Of a stretch of DNA of 64,000 nucleotides, positions 50,229 through 62,625 are shown one piece after another. A program made the position numbers and the translations under genes. Each line of letters begins with the position of its first letter. The stretch's first letter is position 1. The notes under the pieces were generated by a model. It did not search any database, was not told where the DNA came from, and worked only from the letters and a program-made list of their open reading frames with translations. The DNA is from Progne subis subis (lineage: Eukaryota > Chordata > Aves > Passeriformes > Hirundinidae), in contig JAKJHU010000381.1 in assembly GCA_022316685.1 (NCBI GenBank), forward strand, positions 62,001-126,000, written 5' to 3'.

Positions 50229-51694
50229 TTTCACACAAACTGGAAAAATATATTCCCATTGATTGTTTTGTCCTTCCTGGTGATGTTATCTGTTATTTGG
50301 GTTGTAAATATTTGAAGTAAAGTCCCAGAATATCCATTAGATTTCTCTTTGTTCCCCACATTGCTACAAGCAGTACAAGATGTCCAAGGCATGAGCATTT
50401 GCTCCCATATGGTACAAACAAAGAAAAAATGAAGATGGGACAATTCTAGCAGATGGGTTGTTCTTACTTTTTTTAATATGATCATTGCATTCATTGTACA
50501 CTTTTTGTCTGATTTGAAACCCTCCTCTTTAGTCTCCCCCTGCACAAACAGCATATTCCCAGCACATCCCCAGACATGCAGGAAGAGATGAGTGTTGTGG
50601 GCCATACAGTGAGTCATTGTTCCTAGTAAAGCCTTCTCCATGTTCCTTGCAGGGCTGTCACTGCCAGTGCGGGATTTATATGCTGGAGGGAATGAGGAAC
50701 TAGGGCTTTACAAAGCATCTGGAAGACACAAATCCCTGGGATTTCCAGGCAGTTTCAGCTTTTTCTGCCCTGGTGAATGGACAAGCTCTATACTGTAATG
50801 AGTTCCTTTTCTTGAGGTGGAAAGGGGATGGATAAATGGGTTCACAAATCCAGTGGCCCCATCAGCTTCTGCCCTGTCACTGCAGCTGCATGTGAATGGA
50901 ATTATTTACAGCCTTTTCAAATCCTGCCTTCCTGAACGTGGTATGCTTTCCCCTTTACCCCTCTCATCCTTCCAGCTTGAGAATCACGGCAAAAGATTAG
51001 CCCATTCTCAAGACATAAAGGTGTGATTGGAGTGATAGTATTTGTTTGGGAGGAAAGATGCTTTTTACCCCTAAATACAATTAAACACTAAAAAGATGCA
51101 AGATCATCACTGACAGCAAGTCATTGTGAACCTATAGGCATTAATGTCTAAGCAGAAGGAAAGCAGTAAGAACAGGAGAAAGAAGTTTAGCTGCTCTTCA
51201 AAGAAAATCTCACAACCAGACTGGTTAATTTTAAAGAGTCAATCCAGGACTACTGTGTGTTGAAGGTGCAGTTCTCATACTATGGTAACAATTTCATTTT
51301 GTGCCTTCCTTTACTTATGTGAATCAAACTAAATGTCAGCCCTCTGAAATACACCTCTAGTATGAAACACCTTTGGCTTCTATCCTCTGTCAAAGCCATG
51401 CAAAGGGGAGCTCAAATTACTCCTCATTAGTCAAAAAAACCTGTATGCTGATGAAACAGCCCCTTGTTTAGTGCTCATGCTAAATAATTCTGGTAAGTTA
51501 GACCAAATAATTTATGTGTTCTTTCTGCTTAAAAGAAGCTACTACAAAAGGCTTGATGAAAATAAAACCAAGACAATAAACCCCCAGTGAAATACCAGAC
51601 CTCTTCCCAAGAGAATGCTTAATGTCATCCTGGTCTAATCTAATTCTGAAATACTTTAATATTATTTGGTGCTATGGACGATAAATAGCCAATT
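50229..51694. other. no gene recognised
   Basis: A 136-codon minus-strand frame (50641-50231) has no domain signature or neighbour support and is treated as chance. No LTR boundaries are seen. Confidence 0.4.
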
Positions 51695-52266
51695 TGGTAT
51701 AAAGTAATTTTATTCCGCCATTTTTAAAAACAATCTGAAACAGCCACAATAAAAGAGACAACCTCGATCCTGGGTTATTGAAGTTGGGTGAACGCAGAGA
51801 CAGCCACAACTGAACCAATCCTTCCTGTTCACGATCCCTTAGATTCCGTGAGCAGGTTTTATACAGCTTTTCTTCCCTGAGGCAGTTTTATTGTTAGTTC
51901 TGTCTGCTGCGCATATTCATGTATTTTCTTTCTCTTGCCAGCTTGGCTTTGAATGCTTCTTCCCAGCAGAATCGAGGGCTTGAATGGGGTTCCAATAAAT
52001 GGCATTGGGATGCTGATAGTGACATCTCCGGGTTTTCCACTTCTAGATTTGTATCATGTGTTAATCATCGGAGAAGGCAGTGGACCCTCCCTTGATGGAT
52101 GAGACATCTCCTGTCTGGCCAGTCCCTTTCTGTTGTTAATTTGGACTTCACCCTGCAATTGTCTGGAATCTCTACAATTGCAAATTAGTTTCGGCAGCCA
52201 GAAGTGTCCCCACAGTTTTTGGAAACCCCAGCTTTTAACACAGTTTATAGGTTATAACATATAACA
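51695..52266 (-). mobile_element. LTR related to LTR-H
   Basis: Shares with 55192-55916 the order TTTTATT, CAGCCACAAT-AAAAG, CTCGA-CC-GGG and TGGGTGAACG. A target duplication was not found, so the ends are approximate. Confidence 0.55.
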
Positions 52267-52749
52267 CACTTAAAACATGAATTTATCTCAAAACATATAT
52301 CACATTTGGGATCTGAGCAGTCTGGAAGTAACAGCATTTTTGAGGCCCTGGGTAATGTTACTAATTTCTCCAGCCTCCTGCAAGGAGGACTTTTATTCAG
52401 CTGATACTTTTACCCCTTGGAATTTCATCCTGAAGTTAGAGGGAGATGTAACTCCTGCCTGCAGTTCTCAAGGAATCCACTGATATGGTTGTTCTCACAC
52501 ATGGCCAGGCAGAGAGGGCTCAGCAAAAGTGCTAGATGACACCATCACTCCTCAGCAGCTGGTAAAGCAGAGGTCTGTGGGGAAGGTCAGGTCTCGGTGC
52601 AGCACCTCCACTGCAGAAATTCATCATGGAACTGTCGCTGGAGTGCCATGAGGCTCAAATTTCAGATGTCTTGTTCTCCACCTCAGCAGTGAAGGGGAAG
52701 GGGAAAAGAAGAAGCAGGAGAGGAAATAAAGTGTAGTGACTCATGGGCC
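52267..52749. other. no gene recognised
   Basis: Short plus-strand frame 52277-52483 without motif. Confidence 0.4.
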
Positions 52750-53415
52750 TGTCACAGGATACTCTTGTCTTTCAAAGTGGCATTGAGATGTTAATTTTGA
52801 GGAACTAAGGATTTTTAGGAAAGTTAAGATAATAAGTTGCTGAATTAGCTGAAGTAGATAGGTAAGCTTTGTTTGCAGTTAACAGAAGCCGGATCTTAGA
52901 TAAGCTACCCCGGATCTTGTAACTCATTTCTTGTCAGGTTTATGTTTATGTAGTTGTGCTTGTAATGAAAAACAAAATGTGGTAAATAGGACATAAGATA
53001 GCTGCAGATTTCCTGCTTAAAGAACCCATTCAACACAGGAAACTGTAAGTTCTACCAAGGACTCATTTGTCATGAATGCATTGAAAAGGTAGAAAGGTCA
53101 GGACGAGGAAGACTCATCTTACTTCCTCATTTTGGGTGACTCCTCCCCAGAAGAGACCCTCGACTCATTTTAAGAAACAAAGTACGCATGCTTAATAGCC
53201 TTTTTGCCAATTAGCATACGAAGCGAGGAATGGGAGGTGACAGGGCTATGAATATGCATTTGTATTTTGGATATTCAACACTTTTGTAAATAAAAGGCTT
53301 TATAATTACCTGTGAATTTCGCAGTGCGAATTAGGGAAATATCCTGCATGCTGCCTGGCTGTAATAAACATACACTTTCTAACTTTAAACTGTTAGAGAG
53401 TTTTTGTCCGTCACA
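52750..53415 (+). mobile_element. probable solo LTR-M
   Basis: TGTCACAGGATAC to CCGTCACA with complementary ends, AATAAAAGG (53291) and AATAAAC (53364) near the 3' side. No matching target duplication is clear. Confidence 0.5.
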
Positions 53416-53935
53416 GTTGGGTATCGATATTAGATCAATATCCATATTTCTTTAATAAGTCAGGCATGAATGGTATTTTGTTTGGCTATTGATATGAATA
53501 ATAGGGAAGGACAAGAGAACTGGCTGGGATCAGAAACAAGTCTATGTAATGCTGAAGCTTTGTCTCAGTCCTTCAGACTGTTTGGGACTGACACAGGATT
53601 TATGACTTTTTGTGGACATGGCCAATACCTGGTACACTCTAAGTGGGAATACAGTTGCTTTGGATCTGATTGTTTCACTGGCATGGGGATTCATTTGCCT
53701 CATTAGCACTCCTGTCATTAGCACTATGAAGAAAATCTTAGGTCTCTGGATGTTAAACTATGGCCCCTTAAATTTGGCAAGGAAATAGCTAGACTTTTAT
53801 CATCTAAAGTTTTATCACCATTGCAAAAAAGATTAATGGAATTTTACGAATAGTTACCTAGTTATATGGAGGAATATTGGTATAGAAGTTTCAATAGAAG
53901 CAGAATTGGGCTCTCCCTATCATATATGTTGCTAG
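53416..53935. other. no gene recognised
   Basis: Open frame 53470-53706 lacks a motif. Possibly interior sequence of an old element. Confidence 0.35.
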
Positions 53936-54621
53936 TGTGATATATGTCCTAAAGTTAATTCGTGTTTGAAATATGTTTGTATTGTAATACACCCATATAA
54001 AATATAAGTTCTATTTCTACTCAAATATATTGTAAGAAAACTGAGACAGAAGTTACACAGAGAAAGGTACGAGGAATTTCCTGCTGGCAGCACAATACAC
54101 AAAAGGGGACATGAGAAACTATGCTGAGAATTACACCAAAGGGGACACGGGGATACCTCTGCCGGGAATCATTAAGAGAAACACAAAGACAACAGAAAAA
54201 AAGAGATGAGAAACCCGGGAACCAAATGATCACATCAGATCAGTATCTCATCCGTCTCCTCCGGACATTACCATCTCTACGACACACCTGGGCTTGACGA
54301 TTAAGGACATTGTTTTTCCGGGCAAATCCATTCAGAACACCAGAACCCGAACAGGAATATTCAATGAAGCTGCTGCGGACAGGGAAAACATCGGAGCCCC
54401 GATTTTTCTCAGTGATCCACTGTATAAAAAGAGGCAGCTTCAAGCCAAAAATGTGAACTTGGGGGGTAGCATACTGGCAGAGTGTGTTACCGTGGTTCAC
54501 CCAGCGCCGATCCCGGGCTCGACGTTGTCCTTTTAATTGTGGTTGTCTGAGACTGTCATTTTGTCTCTCAATAAAATTCTAAATTTTGATTTCTAAAATT
54601 TAGTCTATCGTATTTATAACA
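53936..54621 (+). mobile_element. solo LTR-H, plus copy
   Basis: TGTGATATATG to TTTATAACA, with GTATAAAAAG (54421) and AATAAAATTC (54571). CTAG stands at both edges (53932-53935, 54622-54625). Inverted relative to 55192-55916. Confidence 0.75.
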
Positions 54622-55191
54622 CTAGCATAAAAGAAGTCTCCACAGAGTCTCTTCAACTTAGCGAGAAAGATCACACCTAACATTTCTGGATCCAAACCTG
54701 GCAAAAAAAAAAATCACAAGCAAGTGACTATTATTCTGTATTTTTTCTGTCAGTATCTATTTCTGTAGGAAATAAGTGTAACTCATGGACCAGTCTTGTT
54801 TGACTTATTCTAAGAAAGTCTCAATGTAAAAAGGAGACAGAAAAGAAAGAAAACTTTGTAAAACAGCCTCTTAGGCACACTGTGACTTTCTGTGCAGAAA
54901 AGTTACACCAGTTTACATCAATCCAATTATACTCATGCTTTTTTCCTATGTAGGCACAGCATAGAGATTCTAGTTTAAGTGAAGCTTGCATATTCAGTTG
55001 AAGCAAACAAAGCACCTAGACCGTTTCCATCTCCTGCCAGACAAAAATGTTTAACAGCTTTGACAAGAAGTCACAAAGTCAAGAAAAAAAAATTGCATGT
55101 TCCTATTTTCTTTAAAAATAAGGCATTACATTTATTTAATTTCCTTCTTCTGGACAACATTAACTTTGAAAAGAATGACTTTGTTATAAAT
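54622..55191. other. spacer between inverted LTR-H copies
   Basis: AT-rich, no gene recognised. Confidence 0.4.
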
Positions 55192-55916
55192 GAGATAGAC
55201 CAAATTTTTAGAAATCAAAACTTAGAATTTTATTGAGAGACAAAATAACAGTCTCGGACAGCCACAATTAAAAGGACAGTGTCGAGCCCGGGATTTCGGC
55301 ACTGGGTGAACGAGATGACACACTCTGTCAGTATGTCACCTCCCCGAGTTCACATTTTGGGACTGAAGCAGTCTCCTTTTATACACTGGATCGCAGAGAA
55401 GAGACGAGGCTTCTATGTCGTCTTTGTTCGCGGCTGCTTCATTGATTATTCATGCTCGGGTCTAGGAGTCTTGAATAGTTTTTCCGGGGTTAACAATGAC
55501 CTTAATGGTTGAGCCCAGGTGTGTCGCAGATATGGTAATGTCCAGAAGAGTCCGATGAGATATGAGGAGATATGATAATGTCTGGAGGAAGCAGGTGAGC
55601 TACATCTCTGATGTAATCAGTGGTTCTTGAGTAGCTTATCTGTTCCTCCCGTGGCTTTTGTGTTCCTTTTAGGGTTTCCCGGCAGGGGCACGTTACTGAA
55701 ATTCCTCTCTCGTCCTTGTGTCCCTAGTCGGGGGTTTTTTGCTGCCAGCAGAAATATTTGTACATTCTCTGTATGGCTTTTACAGAATATAAACTTACAT
55801 GAATTAACCTTAAAATATCTCACAGTCTTTATTTGAACATGTGCAACTTATACTTTATATGGGTGTATTAAAATACAGACATATTCCACACAAACTAATC
55901 TTAGACATTTATCACA
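55192..55916 (-). mobile_element. solo LTR-H, minus copy
   Basis: Plus-strand TGTTATAAATGAG to ATTTATCACA, flanked by GACTT (55187-55191 and 55917-55921). Confidence 0.85.
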
Positions 55917-56040
55917 GACTTCTAATTTCCTGGGGGAAAAATAGGACTTAGTTTGCTGTATGAAAGTTATGTTCAAAGTCCCAGATGAGATGAGATGGCT
56001 TCTTTAAATCCCCATGAAAATGCTGAATCTTGATTCCCTC

Positions 56041-56284
56041 TGTTAGGAAAATTAATCCACGAACACCAGAGGTTTATGTCCAAAAAGGAGACAGAGGAGT
56101 CCTTTTACTTTATTCGAATAAAGGGAGAGGCCATGGGGCATTTTCCCTGGGGTCTCTCAGTTTTTCGGAGGACACAGCCTCCTTTTTATCCTAATTTCCT
56201 AGCCGCATGTCCCTCCCCTCTCTCTTTCCCCATTGGCTGAGGTACTTGAGAGGTACAGACTTCCCAAAATGCCTAAGACCTAAG
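56041..56284 (-). mobile_element. LTR-I, minus copy
   Basis: Shares CTCAGCCAATGGGGAAA, GGATAAAAGGAGGCTG and a CTTTATTCGAATAAAG-like polyadenylation region with 56937-57222. A purine tract on the minus strand (AAAAGGGGAA) borders its start, so it may be the 3' LTR of an element lying to the right. Confidence 0.55.
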
Positions 56285-56936
56285 ATTCCCCTTTTAATGT
56301 ATAACCCCCCTAATTTTTAATTTTTATGGGATTTATGGGTTTTCCCCATTGTTGCTTTCATCTTTCAACATTCAATTTCATTTACAAACAAACATGGTTT
56401 GTTTGTAAAGGCAAGTATCTTCTTTTCCATTCATCAATCAGTAGAATCCTTCCCATTGTTTCTCTTATCTCTCAGTGCTAGTTTTATCTACTAGCAGACT
56501 CAGGGCTTGTTTGTAAAGACAAATCTCATTCCTCTCACCTCCATCAGTGGTTGCAAAACAGAGATGGCAGGAGAAGCTTTGGTGGATGGCTTGCCACTGA
56601 TCCTCTGCTATTTTCATCCTTGAATTTGATTACTCATTTATATTGTGTGATTATGGGTGTGGCCGAAGCCATGAAGAGCAGACGTGACTTGCCAAGCTTC
56701 AGGAAGCTACACTCCCTTGGGCTTTTGAAGCACCTGGAACTTGAGAAGGAAGATGTGTGCTAATGTCTCGACAAACAATTCGATGGGTGAAGGTATGGGT
56801 GTTAAAGACTTTGAAATGGGTCTTAACGTCTCTATTAACTTGGGGCAGTAGGTTTGTTGCAGATCCCAGAGAACTTGGATCCTGAAACAGTCAAGTGAGT
56901 CTGCACAAGCTTGAGTTTCTGAACTTTAAGGTAAAA
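56285..56936. other. possible LTR-I element interior
   Basis: No coding motif is seen. TTTGTTTGTAAAG occurs twice (56398, 56502). Confidence 0.35.
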
Positions 56937-57222
56937 TGTCAGGTTCAAGGGGGGCATACATGGTATGCAGATTGGGAAGGCTGTACCTTCCTAGTACCTC
57001 AGCCAATGGGGAAAGGAAGAGGGAAACGTGCGGCTGGGAGTTTAGGATAAAAGGAGGCTGCGCCCTCCAAAACCTCGAGAGAAAAGACCTTGGAGATGTG
57101 TGTGTTCGCATGCATGCATGCATGCGCGCGCCAGTGGACTCTCTCCCTTTATTTGAATAAAGTTGCAGGACTCCTCTGCCTCTTTTATGGACACTGGTTT
57201 TTCTTAGCGTGCTTTCCGCACA
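56937..57222 (+). mobile_element. LTR-I, plus copy
   Basis: TGTCAGGTTC to TTTCCGCACA, with GGATAAAAGG (57047), a GCAT run (57108-57126) and TGAATAAAG (57154). Oriented opposite to 56041-56284. Confidence 0.55.
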
Positions 57223-57489
57223 AGCTGGAAGTGTGCTTTTTAGTCAAATAGATGGCTGTGAAAACCTTCTACAGAACAGCACACTGACCGGCCACACCAT
57301 GGGCCGAGGAGCCTGGGCTGAGCTGCATCTGTGTGCACACGGCTCTGGCTGCACGAGGGACAGGACTGGTCACAGGTAAGTGTTGCGGTCTTGCTTTGAA
57401 CAGTGCAATCGCCGACAAAATAGCATCATTTTTTTAAATAATGCTTTTATCAAGGACCAGAAGTCTCAAAGGCACTGACCCGCGCATAA

Positions 57490-58160
57490 AGTTCTGCGAC
57501 CGGTGCTGTCTAGGCACTAGTTTATGGGCGCTGGAAGCCCTCGGCTCTTACACCGGTGGGAGTGTGCCGCAGCCCCTGAGGCCGCGCCCCTCCCGGGCTG
57601 CTCCGCAGGGACCGCCCGGCTCGGCCTTCCCGGGGCGGGGGCGCCGCGACTCCAGGAGGCAGCCGGGCGGGGCCTGGCCGGGCGGAGAGGTGCTGCGCGG
57701 AGTCCCGTTAGAAGTAGCGCAGAGCCCGTGCGGATCCCCACCGACGCAGGAGGAGCAACGGCCGTGCTCAGCCCGCCGGGAAGATGCCGAAAACGGTGGG
57801 TGCCGCCGGCGCGGGGCAGAACGGAGGCCTCGCCGCAGGGTCCGGGCGGGCGCGGCCTGGGGGCTCCTCCCGCCTGGGCTCGGCTGCGCCCCGGCCGGCG
57901 ACGGCCGCCCCAGAGGGAGCGGCGAGGGGTACGAACGAGTCCTGGGGAAGCGGAGCCTCCTGCGCGCCCCTCCATCTTGTGCTTCCACTGCCCGGCCGCC
58001 GCGGCTCCCCCGCCCGAGGGGCCCGGCCGGGACCGCGGGGTCTCGGCGCGGCGGGGCCCCCTCTCCGCCCTAATATGTCTGGCGAAGCGCGGCGGCGGCG
58101 CCGCGCGCCCAGACGGGGGGGGGGGGGTGGAATGGGGCGAAGCTTCCGAGAGACTGGTGG
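57490..58160 (+). promoter_or_regulatory. MSN: CpG-island promoter
   Basis: A sharp rise in G+C and many CG dinucleotides, with GGGGCGGGG-type Sp1 boxes (57630-57640, 57665), mark a vertebrate CpG-island promoter. The long open frames here on both strands are a by-product of few stop codons. A G13 run is at ~58117. Confidence 0.82.
57784..57795 (+). CDS. MSN: candidate first coding exon of moesin
   Basis: ATG in good initiation context (CCGGGAAGATGCC) encodes Met-Pro-Lys-Thr and is followed at once by GTGGGT, a usable splice donor. Proteins of the ezrin-radixin-moesin family share a start exon with only four codons; MPKT is moesin's form, while ezrin and radixin have MPKP. Moesin links actin to the plasma membrane through its FERM domain, encoded in later exons outside this window. 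The CpG island around it and the lack of exons for the next 6 kb (moesin has a long first intron) fit. Only 12 coding bases support it, so the name is provisional. Confidence 0.55.
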
Positions 58161-61100
58161 GAGCGGGTGACGGCTATGGCCGCCTCCTGCGCTCCCTGAA
58201 GAGGAGAAGTTGAGGTTTTCACAACTTGTATTTAGTCAGTTCGGGTTGCCAGGGAGCCTTGTCCCAACTTGACTCGAGGCATTTCTTGGCTAAAGAGGTT
58301 TTAGTACTTTAGAATGTCTAGTCAAGTCGGTACTTGACTCTTCTCGAAGCAGGAGTTTGGTGACTAATGAGGAGCATGGGGTTTTTCCATTTAATGTCTC
58401 CTGGTATGAGTAAAAGAATTGGTCTCAGCCCTTCATTAATAAAACAGGAAAGAGCAGGCTGGAAGTCTCTGGATGTTTCCGTACTGATCTGAAATGGCCT
58501 AAGAAAATCTAATGTTTAAGCTAAGAGTGTGGTTTACATAAAGGAGAGGAAAAAAAAAAAAAAAAAAATCCAAACACTCATCCCTATGCAAGTAGAGGTT
58601 GAAATAAAATCCACCGTGATTTTCTTTTCTTTTAATAATTTTTTTACTTTAGATAATGAATGCCTATTCAATTGACAGCTAATTTTCCTGATGTCTTAAA
58701 TGCCATCTCTGATAGCATGGATAGCTAGATGATGGTTATTATTTAAACATCAACATCTTAAAGGATATCAAACTTCAGGGTTAAGACAGTATTTTCTTAA
58801 GCTTTAGAAAGTTCTTCCATCAAATATTAGTGAAGACTTACTTACTAAAAAAGCTAAAATACAGGCAACAAGTTCAGTAAGATTAACAGAAATAGCACAA
58901 GTTAGGGGACTTCTGTGTAAAATGCAGTTGAGACCTTTTAGCCAGAGAGTTTATGGTCGTGATTAGTGACTTTTTTTTAGTGTGGATCGGCCAAGGAATC
59001 CTGAACAAGAGAGGCTTGCTGGGCGGGGTTCCCAGCACCAGGCTCAATCAACGCTGGCTTCCAGGTGCTCATTGCAGCCTCTGCAGACACACCCTAGGCT
59101 GGATTCACCTTCTCAAATCTGTTGCTTTCTGGTTTTGACAGAGCAGTTCTGCTTTTGGAGCTTTTAAAAACTGGAGTAGATAGAGAAATGCAAGTGTTTT
59201 GGTGTAATGCTTTGTATTGCACACTGAAGATTCTACAGAAAGCGGTTCCAGTGTCTGTGCCTGTTGCAGTACAGAGCTGCAGGCCTGCTGCTGTATCAGC
59301 CTTTGGTTTCCTGCCCCATCTGCTCTAGTTACAGACCCAACTGAAATAATATTTGAAACATTATTTCTTCATCTTTGGTTTGCAGGAACAGGATATGCTG
59401 GCATAACTGTGTAATCAGTTCTTCATGTGAAATAAACATGACTACTAGTGTGCTAGCTTAAGATTTGTTAATAGCTGCTTAATTAACAAAACAGTAAAAT
59501 GCAAGAGACTTTAATCTATCAAGGAAAAAAATCAAGGTCAAACGTGGGTGAAACCTGGGCAGTTAGATGTAGGTTTATGTGGGCTTCATCACAAAAATAA
59601 ATCCATTGTGAAGAAGACAGATGGAGGAAATGTTCTAGGGAACAGTTCTGGCTGGGCAGCAAGAGCATTTGTGTCAAAACTACTTGGTTGGTAGCTCTTA
59701 CCTCACCAGGCTTACAGAAACATGCTGCTGCGTAGCTTAAGCAGCAAAACCTGTTGAGTTCTGGGTCTCTACACCTCCACAAGCTAGGCTAAATGTTAGC
59801 ACATGTAGCTGGAGGTTTCCATTTTGTTATGTGAGGTTTGCTATGAGTGACACTAGGCTGTGTAGCACTATTAATAAGAATCCAAGATTAACTCTGGTAA
59901 CCTTTGAACTAGTGCACATGATTTCCTGTTGTGACATGTAATGAAGGGGTTTGGTTGGTGGAGGCTTTGTAGGCTGTCTAGAAAGTTCATCATGCATCAG
60001 CCTGCTGATCCTGCCATATTCTCAACAGGAAACCTTCACTGTTTTATCTAGTGATACATCTCTGGCTTAAATATTTTGTGTTCTGGAAAGTTTGTGAAGT
60101 GTGAACAGTTAAAGCAGACACCAAAAAGGGCATATAATTCCCCCGTACTTCGTATTGCAGAAGGTGGAAGTAGTTGAGTGCTAAAAATGAGCCGTTGTCA
60201 AGCTCTGATAAGTCTCCAGTTGTCAGCAGTCTGTTTATTTGCCATGAGTAGGCTCTGCTCTCTCCCTGACTGATGGGTGCAAGGCTTCTGTATCAGGATT
60301 CATTGACTATTTTGCCTATGCATGTGCTTACTCTGTGGCTTTATGAATGGATAGGCCACTGAATGTGAAACAGGAGCATTCATCACATGTGAGGTGTGCA
60401 CTCAACAGTCCTGTCACTAGGACTTGGGCAGTTCTGTTTTAGGTAACATTGTCTTCACTCATTGTAGAGAAAGGGATTTAATCAAAGCTAATCTTGTGAG
60501 TACAGAAAGTTTTAGGAAATAATAAGGGAAAAGGTACCAGTCCAAACTTTATTATACCTTAGTTTGAAGCTAAGTGTAGCAATAGTTATTAGGATCCTTA
60601 GGGGCCCTGTCTGTAGTTTGAATTGATGGTCCTAATTCCCAGTAGGACTCAAAAGCTTTTTTTCCATTGTTCTTTGGAACTTGAAGGTTCTGGTTAGAAG
60701 AAAAGTAACTGAGAGATTGAGGTGTGTATCAGGAGGACTCTGGTTAATTAGTTTCTTGTGTGTAGCTACTTGCTACCAAATGCTGCAACAAGATGGCAAC
60801 TATGAGCAGAATGCTACACTTGTTTGCATGAGTGTTTTTCTTCTTTTTTCTTTTTTTTTTTTTCCTCTTGTGGAATTTGGTTGATGTCTTGAAGGGGGAA
60901 GGGATAGTCATGAAAACTGTGACCTTAATAGATGGGCACTTCTCTCTTGACCCTCTTGTGCTGTGAAGGATCTCTAGAACGATCCTAAATGCCTTCTGTC
61001 TTATTTCATGACTGACCCATTGGTGCTATCTCCTCCTTTCCTCACTCAGTACAACTTGGGAAGCTTGGTGACACTGATCCAAGTTTGACATGTGTGCTAA

Positions 61101-62577
61101 CTTGTTAGGCAAACTCAATCCATTATATGTTTCTTCTAATGCCATCAGATATGACTTGCTGTAAAGAGGTGTGTTTGAATGCTCCCAAAGACCTTTCTTT
61201 ATACAGAAGTGTTTCCCATGTTGATGATTTTCAGATGACTTTGTACTTCAGAAGCAACAATAGCTAAAACATGCTGCGTTTACAGTGGAACCAGGTAAAC
61301 TACTGAAACTGGTAAGCAGTGAATTATCTGTTGCTTTAAACCTACCATGGGATTTTGCAAAACAGGAAAGGCCTTTACACCCTAGCTTGTATTGTATTCA
61401 ACAGCTTGGTTCCTAGGTTCTGCAAGAATAGCAAGGTTTTACTTCATGTCAGATGAAGCAATTAAGCCTGACAGTGAGCAAAAGCTTCTGTTTGATACTT
61501 TTAGGCCTTCTATATTAAAGTTAAACAGGTATTTTAAAGTACACCATTGATGATAAACAAACATTCACTTTGTTTTTACATACTGGTAAAATCTTCCTTT
61601 CTCTTCATATGGCAAGCCCAGAGCTTGACTGGGCAAACCCCATCAGTTATAGTGGTTTTACACTGTTGTGAGCAAGAGCTGTTCCAAGTGCCTGATCTGA
61701 ATTGGTAGCCATGATCCAGTTTACAAAACTTCAAGGTGACAGTGTTACGTGTAATAGTGCTTATCATACAAAAGGTTTTAGCAGATTAAATGTCTTAGTT
61801 GAGTCCTTTATTTCATTTTTGCCCTCTTGATCTGTTGCCTGAAGCAGCTGAGCAAGAAGCAGGTTGGTGAGGTGCACCCAGTAAAAGGGGCCCAATGAGA
61901 GCTTTAGGTCTGCTGCTTCTGCTGTAAGACAGGGGTGCCTCCTATCAGGGGTTCATCACCACTCGCTTCTTGCAAAGGTCCTGTCACCATAACGTTTACA
62001 AGCAGCATCTTTTTTAAACATTCAGGGCATTGCAGCTTTTTCCTTGGAGTGATTCTACCTTGTCTGATCAGTCACCCCTGAAGTTTAATTACAATTCTTG
62101 CTTTTCTCATGAGGATGGTTCATAAGATGTCGTAATATGGACTCCTTTATTTTGAAAGGAAATGACATCTCTGCCTCTAGAGGAAACTTGTTTCAGTTGT
62201 TTTATGTATAATGCCTAGTCTGAAGTGAAATTCTCCTCAAACAGATCACTAAGTCCCTAGTAGCTGCTTGAAAGACAGCTGATGAACTAAGATGGAAGGA
62301 TTCAAATACCTTCTGCTTGTGACACTGGGTGTGCCGGGGGACAGCACCCTCCTGGGGCTGCTGACCTGGCCACGTCCCTGCTGATCAATGGCTACTCCAC
62401 AGAGAAGCTCCTCTTCCTCCACAGAGGTGGCTCTGGCTCTGCTTCAGGGTATGAAGGAAACTGACTAAAAGCTTCCTCTGGCTGTGTCATCTCCTGGACT
62501 CTTTCCTGGCTCCGTGCAGCTCAAGCAGCCTTATTTGGCTGACTTAATTTTTTTTTTTTTCCTCCCCTTCTGTGCAG
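57796..62577 (+). other. intron 1 (candidate MSN)
   Basis: No coding exon or LTR boundary is seen. Poly-A at 58551-58568 and poly-T at 60850-60863 are simple homopolymers. Short open frames carry no motif. Confidence 0.5.
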
Positions 62578-62625
62578 CAAGAGGGCCTCCCTGAATTTGT
62601 ACAATAAAGCTGTTATCTGTGCTTA
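62578..62625 (+). other. terminal-exon-like segment
   Basis: A long pyrimidine tract and CAG (to 62577) form a strong splice-acceptor-like site, and AATAAA follows at 62603-62608. Together they could end a short alternative or non-coding transcript. No protein frame is supported. Confidence 0.3.

Noticed and set aside
50231..50641. 136-codon minus-strand frame after P5
   Set aside because: No recognised motif, no promoter or repeat context; likely chance.
57441..58213. Several 130-230-codon frames on both strands
   Set aside because: CpG-island composition removes stops; frames overlap in all phases and have no domain.
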